From contig CAVZSO010000002.1 of the NCBI GenBank assembly GCA_963777975.1, positions 186,001 to 250,000 on the forward strand: 64,000 nt of DNA. The letters are read 5' to 3'. Positions 18,555 through 25,812 of this stretch are shown one piece after another. Made by a program: the position numbers and the translations under genes. Within the stretch, counting starts at the first letter, position 1; each line of letters opens with the position of its first letter. This DNA is from CSP1-4 sp963777975 (GTDB lineage Bacteria > Chloroflexota > Limnocylindria > Limnocylindrales > CSP1-4). The notes beneath the pieces were generated by a model, which was not told where the DNA came from, searched no databases, and saw only the letters and a program-made list of their open reading frames with translations.

Positions 18555-19273
18555 TGCCCGTGATCGAGTCGGTCGATCAGCCGCTTGGGGAGTCCGACTC
18601 GCCGCATCCGTTCCTGCACCACGGCGATGTCATACGGCACGCGCTGCCAGCTCATGGTGCCGGCGTCCGTGTCGAGGATGGCGCCAGACGCCCGCGGATC
18701 GCCGTCACGAGGCTGGCCGACGCTGCCCGGATTGAGCAACGCCCGGCGTTCGTCCAGGGCCAGCACCGACCCATCGGACGGGGCGATGGTCTCGACGAGC
18801 CCATCGTCCTCCCGGAACACGAGTGGCAGGTGCGTATGTCCGATGAGCGCGCTTCGGGTCGTCAGCACGGCCAGGTTGGCGCGCGCGGTCGGGGTCGTCA
18901 GGACGTACTCCCAGAGGGGATCCCGCGGGCTGCCGTGGGCCAGGGTGTAGTCGCCCTCGATGGCGGTCTCAGGCAGGGCGGCCAGCCAGTCACGCGTCTC
19001 GGGCCCGATGATCGAGGCCGTCCAGAGCACGGCCGCCCGGGCCTCGCTGTTGAAGATGGCGGTCGAGAGCTCGCCCAGCGCGGCTGCATCGTGATTGCCA
19101 CGGACTCCGGTGGCGCCCAGCTCGCGAAGTCGGGCCACCACCGCATCCGGCTCTGGTCCGTAGCCGACGACGTCGCCGAGTTGCCAGACCGCGTCGTACG
19201 GGGAGAGGGCCGCGAGCACCGCCTCGAGCGCCGGCAGGTTGCCGTGGATGTCCGAGAGGACCGCGATCCGCAC
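18551..19273 (-). CDS. calcineurin-like metallophosphoesterase (YfcE/MJ0936 type)
   Basis: 240 residues with the metallophosphoesterase motifs in order: SDIHGN (residues 7-12), GDVVGYGP, GNHD, and the late GHTH. These bind two metals and act on phosphodiesters or phosphomonoesters in the cytoplasm. The start is GTG 19273; a TACCCT box 7 nt upstream suggests a leaderless message. It overlaps the first KimA-like gene, so it is probably transcribed with the potassium cluster. The substrate is not evident. A cyclic-nucleotide phosphodiesterase role would make sense next to KimA-type transporters but is not shown. Confidence 0.85.
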   Translation of the reverse strand: MRIAVLSDIHGNLPALEAVLAALSPYDAVWQLGDVVGYGPEPDAVVARLRELGATGVRGNHDAAALGELSTAIFNSEARAAVLWTASIIGPETRDWLAALPETAIEGDYTLAHGSPRDPLWEYVLTTPTARANLAVLTTRSALIGHTHLPLVFREDDGLVETIAPSDGSVLALDERRALLNPGSVGQPRDGDPRASGAILDTDAGTMSWQRVPYDIAVVQERMRRVGLPKRLIDRLDHGQ

Positions 19274-19280
19274 GGCGGAG

Positions 19281-19286
19281 AGGGTA
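19281..19286 (-). promoter_or_regulatory. -10-like TACCCT 7 nt before the phosphoesterase GTG
   Basis: TACCCT on the minus strand, 7 nt from GTG 19273; candidate promoter of the potassium cluster, with no clear -35. Confidence 0.45.
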
Positions 19287-19322
19287 GCAGGGCGGTCGGC
19301 TGCTCAGGCGCGCGCCTGCGGC

Positions 19323-20225
19323 TCAGGCGCGGTCGCGCCGTCGTTCGGTCGGCGACCGTGGGTACGACGCGAGCGCCAGGTGCTCGGAGCGGACGACGAT
19401 CAGGCGATGGTCCTCGAGTCCGGGCAGACGGACCCGGACGACCCGCTCGATGGCACCGCCGAGGCGCGGCAGCAGGCGCTCCGCGTCGACCAGCTCGTGT
19501 GCCATGTCTGGGCGGTCGATGGTCCGGACCGCCGTCGCCGTCGATCCCGCGCGGAGGGCCTTGGTCTCGACGTCGCGCTTCCAGGCGACCAGTCGACCCC
19601 CCGGCCGGAGCATCGGCAGGGCCAGCTCGACCACCTCGGCGAGCGATCCGACGGCCCGAGCCGTGACGAGGTCGTACCGACCCCGATGGCGTGGATCGCG
19701 GGCCACGGCCTCGACGCGCTGAGCGACGACGTCGAGGGTCGGGCCATCGAGACCCCGGAGCGCAGCGGCGCCCAACGCGGCATCACCGGCGACCTGCAGG
19801 AAGCGCGCCTTCTTGGCCACCGAATCGACCAGCGTCAGACGGCCGGCGGGCAGTGCCAGGCCCAGGGGCAGGCCCGGGTAGCCCGCGCCGCTGCCCAGGT
19901 CGAAGAGGGCCGGACGACGGCCAAGGTCGGCGGCCTCGATGAGGGCGACGGCGGTCAGCGAGTCCGCGACATGCTCCAACGCGATCGCCCCCGGATCCCG
20001 GATGGCGGTCAGATTGATGGCCACGTTCCAGGCCATCAGCAGTCGGACGTGTGCCTCGATGCCGGCCTGGACCGCCGGCCCGAGTCGGATGTCGAGGCCC
20101 AGCAGCGCCGACTCGAGGGTGGCTCGGAAGACCGGCTCGATCGGCGGAAGGTCGTCGGTGTTCGTCGGCAACGGCGTCCGACCACGGCCTCCCGTGGCTG
20201 GATCGGCGACGCTGTCAGGCGGCAT
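19323..20225 (-). CDS. rsmG: 16S rRNA m7G527 methyltransferase RsmG (GidB)
   Basis: 300 residues; the GidB core begins around LLMAWNVAINLTAIRDP, followed by the SAM motif LFDLGSGAGYPGLPLGL and LVDSVAKKARFL. RsmG methylates G527 in the 530 loop of 16S rRNA using SAM. The N-terminal 25 residues before the core are low-complexity, so a later start is possible. In many bacteria rsmG lies next to the origin with parAB; here those are absent, but a DnaA-box cluster lies about 300 nt upstream of its start. Confidence 0.92.
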   Translation of the reverse strand: MPPDSVADPATGGRGRTPLPTNTDDLPPIEPVFRATLESALLGLDIRLGPAVQAGIEAHVRLLMAWNVAINLTAIRDPGAIALEHVADSLTAVALIEAADLGRRPALFDLGSGAGYPGLPLGLALPAGRLTLVDSVAKKARFLQVAGDAALGAAALRGLDGPTLDVVAQRVEAVARDPRHRGRYDLVTARAVGSLAEVVELALPMLRPGGRLVAWKRDVETKALRAGSTATAVRTIDRPDMAHELVDAERLLPRLGGAIERVVRVRLPGLEDHRLIVVRSEHLALASYPRSPTERRRDRA

Positions 20226-20597
20226 GCATCGTGGATCGGCTGGATCCGCAGAAGTGTCGGGACATGCGACGAGGGCGGCAGAGCCGCGGCGGGCAGGAGC
20301 TCCTCTTGCACCCGGACCCAGGCCGCGTTCTCGACCGCCCTCGACGTGGTGAGGTCAGGTGCACCATCGACCTTTCAGTCTTCCGCTGCCCGTCTGGTCT
20401 CGTCCGGGTCTCCCCGGACGCCGCGCGAGCCTCGTTACCCTACTCGGCCCCGGCGTCAGCGTCCCGGCGCCGTCGGTGCCGGCCGAATCTCAGCCCGTGG
20501 CGCGTCGACGTCAACGGGGTTATCCACGAGCTTCTCCACGAAGGCGCAAATCGTGGATAACTCGGATCGGTCGCGCGGCGGATGTGGACGCCGCGAC
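20226..20597. other. gene-free stretch between rsmG and csoR with DnaA boxes
   Basis: No coding region is supported in these 372 nt. The only structured signal is the group of DnaA-box-like sequences at 20520-20560. I do not see a long AT-rich unwinding element. Confidence 0.5.
20520..20560. promoter_or_regulatory. cluster of three DnaA-box-like sequences
   Basis: TTATCCACG (20520-20528, plus), TTCTCCACG (20532-20540, plus) and TTATCCACG on the minus strand (20552-20560, read as CGTGGATAA on plus). The E. coli consensus is TTATCCACA, so two differ only at the last base. The tight, partly inverted grouping suggests DnaA binding, either at an origin or at a DnaA-regulated promoter. Confidence 0.55.
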
Positions 20598-20948
20598 TCA
20601 GTCGCTGGCCGGTCGCGCGGCCCGGACGGGCCGACCCATCGAGCGGCGCACGACGTCCATGACCTCCTCGGTGTAGGCGTTCGCGTCACCGGTCGCGACG
20701 GCGTGCCGCAGGCAGCCGGCCACGTGATCCTCCATCACCAGCAATGAGACAGCATCGACAGCGGCGCGCAGGGCGGCCGTCTGCTGCAGGATGTCGATGC
20801 AGTAGTCGTCCCGTTCGATCATCCGGCCGATGCCCCGGACCTGGCCTTCGATCCGCGACAGGCGCCGCAGCAGCTGCGGGCGATCCTTCGAGTAGCTGTG
20901 CCGGAAGGAGGCATGCTCGTCCTCGGCCGGTCGGCTGGCTGTTGGCAC
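20598..20948 (-). CDS. csoR: CsoR/FrmR-family metal-sensing transcriptional repressor
   Basis: 116 residues of the all-helical DUF156 family: LLRRLSRIEGQVRGIGRMI then the sensor residues. The Cys in YCIDILQQ, and the His and Cys in EDHVAGCLRHA, are the C-H-C copper ligands of CsoR, so Cu(I) sensing is more likely than formaldehyde or nickel. Start is GTG 20948 with GGAGG six nt upstream. A palindrome immediately upstream fits self-repression. No copper ATPase or CopZ gene lies in the window, so its other targets are elsewhere. Confidence 0.88.
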   Translation of the reverse strand: MPTASRPAEDEHASFRHSYSKDRPQLLRRLSRIEGQVRGIGRMIERDDYCIDILQQTAALRAAVDAVSLLVMEDHVAGCLRHAVATGDANAYTEEVMDVVRRSMGRPVRAARPASD

Positions 20949-20968
20949 CTCTGCCTCCTTCGATAGGG

Positions 20969-20985
20969 ATACTGGAGGGGAGTAT
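20969..20985. promoter_or_regulatory. probable CsoR operator over the csoR promoter
   Basis: ATACT-GGAGGGG-AGTAT is an inverted repeat with a G-rich centre, the pattern of CsoR sites (TAC...G-tract...GTA). On the minus strand TATACT (20981-20986), a good -10 box, overlaps its right arm, 33 nt before the csoR start. Confidence 0.6.
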
Positions 20986-21032
20986 AGCCGACGGCGTCAC
21001 GACCGGCGGCCGCGTCGTCGGCCGCGACCGGC

Positions 21033-21038
21033 TAGACT
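21033..21038 (+). promoter_or_regulatory. -10-like TAGACT 8 nt before the zinc-ribbon ATG
   Basis: TAGACT followed by 8 nt and ATG 21047, a leaderless arrangement. Confidence 0.5.
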
Positions 21039-21046
21039 GGCCTTCG

Positions 21047-21361
21047 ATGGAAGGCGGTGACCGGCTCCGCTCGCGCCTGGCGTCGATGCGATGCACAGGC
21101 TGCGGCCGAGCCTACGGCGACGGCCACGTCCGCATCCGGGCCGAGCGCGGGGCGGTCTCCTTCGTGGACCTCATCTGTCGCGCCTGTGGCTGTCAGGCCT
21201 CGGCCATCGCCACCATCGTGGCTGACGGCGACTGGCGCCCGCGCATCGAGCTCGGGGACCTCGACGAGGCCAGCTCGGTCCGTGTCGAGATCGACGACGT
21301 GCTCGAGATGAGCAGCTTCCTGACCACGTTCGACGGCGACTTCCGAGCGCCATTTCGGTGA
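21047..21361 (+). CDS. small four-cysteine (zinc-ribbon-like) protein
   Basis: 104 residues. Two CxxC pairs, CTGC (about residues 16-19) and CRACGC (about 44-49), are spaced as in a treble-clef or zinc ribbon. The acidic C-terminal half has no recognisable fold. I do not recognise the family and no DNA- or RNA-binding role can be claimed. It is followed at short distance by the nuclease-like and hpt genes on the same strand, which suggests one transcription unit. Confidence 0.6.
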   Translation: MEGGDRLRSRLASMRCTGCGRAYGDGHVRIRAERGAVSFVDLICRACGCQASAIATIVADGDWRPRIELGDLDEASSVRVEIDDVLEMSSFLTTFDGDFRAPFR

Positions 21362-21391
21362 CGACGGCGTGATCGACGGATCCACGCCAGC

Positions 21392-21991
21392 GTGACGGCG
21401 ACCGAGGCGGACCTGCCCACGGCGCCCGTCTTCGCCCACGCCAGCGAGGCCGAGCTGGCGCGGATCCTCGACTACTACCAGGTCGAGTGGCGCTACGAGC
21501 CGCGCACCTTCCCCATCCTCTTCAACCTCGAAGGGGCCGTCGTGGAGAGCTTCGCGCCCGACTTCTACCTGCCGGAGTTCGACCTCTATGTCGAGCTGAC
21601 CACCCTCAAGCAGAGCCTCGTGCGCAAGAAGAACCGCAAGCTGCGTCGACTGCGCGAGCTCTACCCCGACGTGCGCATCAAGCTCTTCTATGCGCGCGAT
21701 TTCAAGGCGCTCCTGCTCAAGTACGGCCGCATCGACCTGGCCAGCTCGCTGAGTGGCGAGGAGGGCCAGGCCCGACCCTCGGAGGCCGGGTCCGCCTCGG
21801 ATCGAGTCGCGATCGTCGATGACGCGTCGAGGCCCGGCGAGCAGCCCGGCGGCTCGACGGATGCCGCCAAACCCGGAGCGGCCGGTGGCGCGACAGCGAT
21901 ACCCGTCCCGGTCTCACCAGCCGCCGCCGCGCGTCACGGCCGATCCCGGCGCGCCCGCCGCCGCCGGCGAGCCGCCATCGCCATCGATTGA
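21392..21991 (+). CDS. PD-(D/E)xK-like domain protein of unknown function
   Basis: 199 residues. The first 115 contain APDFYLPEFDLYVELTTLKQ followed by a basic helix (KKNRKLRRLRELYPDVRIKL) and ARDFKALLLKYGR. This pattern resembles very short restriction-like folds such as DUF559/Vsr, but the usual active-site Lys after E-x is replaced (VELTT), so catalysis is doubtful. The remaining 80 residues are low-complexity, ending in an Arg-rich tail. GTG start at 21392. It precedes hpt by 42 nt, so it is probably co-transcribed with a purine salvage enzyme. Confidence 0.6.
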   Translation: MTATEADLPTAPVFAHASEAELARILDYYQVEWRYEPRTFPILFNLEGAVVESFAPDFYLPEFDLYVELTTLKQSLVRKKNRKLRRLRELYPDVRIKLFYARDFKALLLKYGRIDLASSLSGEEGQARPSEAGSASDRVAIVDDASRPGEQPGGSTDAAKPGAAGGATAIPVPVSPAAAARHGRSRRARRRRRAAIAID

Positions 21992-22033
21992 CGATCACCC
22001 CGAACGCGCCGCAGGAGGCTCATCATCCGACCC

Positions 22034-22595
22034 ATGCACCACGCCGACCTGACCGCCGACGTCGCCGAGGTCCTCGTCAGCGAGGCGCAGATCCAGGCCA
22101 AGGTGGCTGAGCTCGGGGCCCGGTTGAGCGCCGACTACGCAGGCCGCGAGCTGACCCTCGTCAGCGTCCTCAAGGGCTCGCTGCCCTTCATGGCCGACCT
22201 CATGCGCGCCATCTCGATCCCGGTCACGATCGACCTCATGGAGGTCAGCTCGTACGGCGGCGCGGCGACCGAGTCGTCCGGCCTGGTGCGCATCCTCAAG
22301 GACCTCTCGTCGTCGATCGACGGGCGCGACGTGCTCATCGTCGAGGACATCATCGATACCGGCCTGACCCTCAACTACCTGGTCCGCTACCTGACCGGCA
22401 AGGCCCCGCGCACGCCTGCGCATCTGCACCCTGCTCGACAAGCCGGCTCGGCGCCTGGTGGAGATCGACATCGACTACCGGGGCTTCGAGATCCCCGACC
22501 AATTCGTCGTCGGCTACGGGCTCGACTACGGCGAGCTGTACCGCAACCTGCCCTACATCGGCGTCCTCCGTCCCGAGGTCTACGGCGGCGCATGA
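22034..22595 (+). CDS. hpt: hypoxanthine (guanine) phosphoribosyltransferase (one frame change)
   Basis: About 186 residues converting hypoxanthine or guanine plus PRPP to IMP or GMP. The fold is clear: LVSVLKGSLPFMADLMRAI, SSYGG, the PRPP loop VLIVEDIIDTGLTL, and, in another frame, RGFEIPDQFVVGYGLDYGELYRNLPYIG. A one-base insertion near 22417 (ACGCCTGCGC) joins the halves. The stop TGA at 22593-22595 overlaps the next ATG. The ribosome-binding AGGAGG lies an unusually long 15 nt before ATG 22034. Confidence 0.88.
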
Positions 22596-23011
22596 ACCGA
22601 CGGACGATCGGGCGCGGCCGTGTCATCGCCGGCACCGGGGCCGTCGTCACGCTCGTCGCCTGCTTCCTGCCCTGGTACACGGTCGGTGGCGATGGCGGCC
22701 TGCCGGCCCTCAGCAGCAACGCCTTCGACGGCACCGGCATCCTGGTCTTCCTGGCCGCGGTCGGTGTCCTCGCCCTCATCGCCCTGCCATACGCCGCCGG
22801 CGACCAGCGGCTGGGCATCGATCGACCGGCGGCCTTCGTGCTCGTCGTCGCCATCGGCGTCGCGGGCTACCTCATCCGCATCGTGCAGCTCTTCCAGCTC
22901 GAGGCGCTCGGACTGCCCGACCGGGCGCTCGGCTTCTGGCTGGCTGCGCTGGGGCTCGCGATCATGGCCTGGGGCGCGGCCGAGATCGCCGGCGAGCGCC
23001 GCACGAGCTGA
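22592..23011 (+). CDS. four-helix membrane protein of unknown function
   Basis: 139 residues with four hydrophobic segments (about residues 10-27, 45-65, 80-98 and 115-133) and little else. Its ATG overlaps the hpt stop, so it is translated with hpt. The first loop (LPWYTVGGDGG) is typical of small multi-pass proteins of high-GC bacteria. No function can be assigned. Confidence 0.7.
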   Translation: MNRRTIGRGRVIAGTGAVVTLVACFLPWYTVGGDGGLPALSSNAFDGTGILVFLAAVGVLALIALPYAAGDQRLGIDRPAAFVLVVAIGVAGYLIRIVQLFQLEALGLPDRALGFWLAALGLAIMAWGAAEIAGERRTS

Positions 23012-23057
23012 ATCCGGCCGCGACGCGGCTGACCATCGCTCTACGCCGATATCCACC

Positions 23058-23086
23058 TTGCCGCCGGAGCCTTGTCGTGGTAGAAC
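23058..23086 (+). promoter_or_regulatory. promoter of the polar amino-acid ABC operon
   Basis: TTGCCG (23058-23063), a 17-nt spacer and TAGAAC (23081-23086), about 70 nt before GTG 23156. Confidence 0.5.
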
Positions 23087-23155
23087 GCCCCGCATACGGG
23101 CGACGCGCGACTAGGGGTCTCGTTGGGGGCGCGTCCGACGGGGAGGAGGCTGCTA

Positions 23156-24007
23156 GTGCCTGCACGACGCATGTTCGTCGTCATCTCTGCCATCGTCCTG
23201 ATCATCGCCGCCTGCGGAGGTGGCGGCGGCGCCGGCGCGACCGCCGGGGACATGCTGGCGCGGATCAAGAAGGACGGGGTCATCCGGGTCGGCACCGACC
23301 CGAACTACGCGCCGCAATCCTTCCAGAAGTCGGACGGTACCTTCGACGGCTTCGATGTCGCGGTCGCCAACGAGATCGCCAAGCGGCTTGGCGTGACCGC
23401 CAAGTTCGAGACGCCCGACTTCGCCGTCGTCGAGGCGGGCAACTGGGCCGACCGCTTCGACATCAGCGTCGGCTCGATGACCATCACCGAGAAGCGCAAG
23501 GGCGTGCTCGACTTCACCGAGCCGTACTACTACACGCCGGCCCAGATGGCGGCCATCAAGGACATCGGCATCACGACGCTCGACGGGCTGGCCGGCAAGA
23601 AGGTCTGCGTCGGCGAGGCGACGACCTATTACGAGTGGCTGACGGGCACGCTGAAGCTGGGCGACGGCTCCGCGCTGGCTCCGGTCCCTGCCGGAGCCGA
23701 GGCGACGACGCAGAAGACCGATCAGGACTGCGCCCAATCGGTCAAGTCCGGCCGTCGGGACGCGGATGGGTGGCTGAGCTCGTCGACCACTGTCCAGCAA
23801 GCCATCGACGCCGGCACGCCGTTCATCACGGTCGGCGACCCGGTCTTCTACGAGCCGCTCGCCGTGGCCACCGACAAGGCCGCGCCGCCGCACGCCGAGC
23901 TGCAGGCGGAGCTCGACCGGATCATCAAGGAGATGCACACCGACGGCACGCTCGCCGCGCTCAGCAAGCAGTGGTTCAACGGTCAGGACCTGACGACCAA
24001 GCAGTGA
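23156..24007 (+). CDS. polar amino-acid ABC transporter, substrate-binding lipoprotein
   Basis: 283 residues from GTG 23156, which has GAGGAGG just upstream. A lipoprotein signal peptide ends at the lipobox IIAAC, so it is anchored outside the membrane. The mature part is an SBP family 3 protein: GVIRVGTDPNYAPQSF, FDGFDVAVANEIAKRLGV, TITEKRKGVLDFTEPYYYT. This family binds polar or cationic amino acids. It heads an operon with permease and ATPase genes. The exact ligand is not readable. Confidence 0.9.
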   Translation: MPARRMFVVISAIVLIIAACGGGGGAGATAGDMLARIKKDGVIRVGTDPNYAPQSFQKSDGTFDGFDVAVANEIAKRLGVTAKFETPDFAVVEAGNWADRFDISVGSMTITEKRKGVLDFTEPYYYTPAQMAAIKDIGITTLDGLAGKKVCVGEATTYYEWLTGTLKLGDGSALAPVPAGAEATTQKTDQDCAQSVKSGRRDADGWLSSSTTVQQAIDAGTPFITVGDPVFYEPLAVATDKAAPPHAELQAELDRIIKEMHTDGTLAALSKQWFNGQDLTTKQ

Positions 24008-24033
24008 GCATGGTGGCCCGTCCGAACGGGTAG

Positions 24034-24063
24034 GAGCGGGGACTCCGTCCGGAGTCCCCGCTC
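24034..24063 (+). terminator. strong intergenic hairpin after the substrate-binding gene
   Basis: A perfect 13-bp stem, GAGCGGGGACTCC paired with GGAGTCCCCGCTC around a GTCC loop, with no T-run. Placed between the binding-protein and permease genes, it probably causes partial termination or protects the upstream message so the binding protein is made in excess. Confidence 0.6.
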
Positions 24064-24086
24064 GAATTCGCTGAAGGAGGACTTCG

Positions 24087-24894
24087 ATGGCGGTGGCTCA
24101 GGCGGCCGTCCAGGCGCCCATCGTGGACGCCATCGCTCAGGCCCAGCGTTCCGCGAGGCGGGACTTCCTGTGGAAGTTCTCGCTGACCTGGGCCGTCATC
24201 ATCGCCGCGCTCGGTCTGGTCATCTACGCGACCGGCAATGCCGACCCGGCCTTCACGATCGAGTGGGGACCGTTCATCCTTGGTGGCGTCGGGATCACCA
24301 TCGGGGTCTGCATCGCCTCGATCGTCCTGGCCACCATCCTGGCCGTCCTCGGCGCGCTCGGGCGTCTGTCGACGAACCCATTCATCAACGGCGTGGCATC
24401 GCTCTACGTCTCGTTGGTCCGGGGCACACCGCTCATCGTCCAGATCTATTTCATCTTCTTCGCCCTGCCCCTGCTGGGCGTCGTGCTCGACCCCATCCCG
24501 GCCGGCATCCTGGCGCTGTCATTCAACTACGGCGCCTACATGACCGAGATCTTCCGGGCGGGCATCCAGGCCGTTCCCAAGGGCCAGCGCGAGGCTGCCC
24601 AGGCACTGGGCATGCCGGACCGCCTGATCATGCGTCGCGTCGTGCTGCCACAGGCCGTCCGCATCGTCACGCCCGGCCATCGGCAACGACTTCGTGTCGA
24701 TGATCAAGGACAGTTCGCTGGTCTCGCTGCTCGGGTTGCAGGAGCTCCTCTGGCGGGCCAACACGGTGGGCCGCAGCAACCAGCAGATCATCCAGGCGCT
24801 GCTCATCGCGGCCCTCGTGTACTGGGCTCTGACCATCATCTTCTCGTACTTCCAGGCGCGGCTGGAGAAGCGAATGGCGAAGGGGGACCGCTGA
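24087..24894 (+). CDS. polar amino-acid ABC transporter, permease (one frame change)
   Basis: About 268 residues of the HisM/GlnP family with five or so membrane segments. The EAA loop is visible as GIQAVPKGQREAAQALGMP. After VRIVTP near 24673 the frame shifts; the next frame continues as IGNDFVSMIKDSSLVSLLG to the stop at 24892-24894. One surplus base in ACGCCCGGCC is implied. GAAGGAGG precedes ATG 24087. Its stop overlaps the ATPase start (TGATG), so the two subunits are coupled. Confidence 0.87.
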
Positions 24895-25703
24895 TGGAGC
24901 TTGGCGAGGTCGTGGTCGAAGCGCGGGGCATCGAGAAGTACTTCGGCAGCAACCACGTCCTGCGCGGTGTGGATCTCGACGTCCGGCAGCATGAGACCGT
25001 CATGCTCATCGGCCGCTCCGGGAGCGGCAAGACGACGATGTTGCGCTGTCTCAACTTCCTGGAGGAACCGACCGTCGGCACGGTCCGCATCGGCGACATC
25101 TCGGCTCAAGCCGATCCACTGCATGCGCGGAGCCGGAAGCACCGCGAGGAGCTGCGCAACCTGCGCCTGCAGGCGGGCATGGTCTTCCAGGACTTCAACC
25201 TCTTCCCGCACATGACCGTGCTCGAGAATTGCATCGAGGCGCCAACGAAGGTCAAGGGCGTGCCACGGCCAGAGGCCATCGAGACGGCCGAGAAGTACCT
25301 GACCAAGGTCAAGCTGATCGAGAAGCGCGACGAGCATCCGGCGCGCCTCTCGGGGGGTCAGAAGCAGCGGGTGGCTATCGCCCGGGCGCTGTGCATGGAA
25401 CCCCAAGTCCTGATGTTCGACGAGCCGACCAGCGCGCTCGACCCGGAGCTGGTGGGCGAGGTCCTGACCACGATGACCGAGCTGGCGCACGAGGGCTCGA
25501 CGATGATCGTCGTCTCCCACGAGATGCAGTTCTGTCGCGAGGCCGCCGACCGGGTCATCTTCATGGAGGGCGGCGTGGTCGTCGAGCAGGGCCCCCCGGA
25601 ACAGGTCTTGACGCACCCGAAGGAAGAGGCCACCCAACAGTTCTTGCGCCGCTTCCTGACGCCCGATCAGACGGCGGTCATCGAGGCCATGGCCGAGGCC
25701 TGA
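24894..25703 (+). CDS. polar amino-acid ABC transporter, ATP-binding protein (GlnQ-like)
   Basis: 269 residues with Walker A GRSGSGKTT, the Q-loop, signature LSGGQKQRVAIARAL and Walker B VLMFDEPTSALDPE. It energises uptake through the preceding permease. Sequence and length are typical of GlnQ/HisP-type ATPases. The last gene of the operon; a leaderless gene follows after 109 nt. Confidence 0.93.
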   Translation: MELGEVVVEARGIEKYFGSNHVLRGVDLDVRQHETVMLIGRSGSGKTTMLRCLNFLEEPTVGTVRIGDISAQADPLHARSRKHREELRNLRLQAGMVFQDFNLFPHMTVLENCIEAPTKVKGVPRPEAIETAEKYLTKVKLIEKRDEHPARLSGGQKQRVAIARALCMEPQVLMFDEPTSALDPELVGEVLTTMTELAHEGSTMIVVSHEMQFCREAADRVIFMEGGVVVEQGPPEQVLTHPKEEATQQFLRRFLTPDQTAVIEAMAEA

Positions 25704-25800
25704 CGGCGCACCGACCGGGCTATCGGTCGGCCAGGCGCGCCGCAACCAACCCGTCGCGACGTCGCCCGAGCGCTTCCGGGGAGGTCCGCGACCTTCGGTG

Positions 25801-25806
25801 TAGGGT
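25801..25806 (+). promoter_or_regulatory. -10-like TAGGGT 6 nt before GTG 25813
   Basis: TAGGGT followed by 6 nt and the GTG start, a leaderless arrangement. Confidence 0.4.
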
Positions 25807-25812
25807 GTCCAG

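Noticed and set aside
24087..25703. A single permease-ATPase fusion protein
   Set aside because: The continuous frame arises from an indel near 24673; both subunits have a normal stop and start (TGATG) at 24892-24896.
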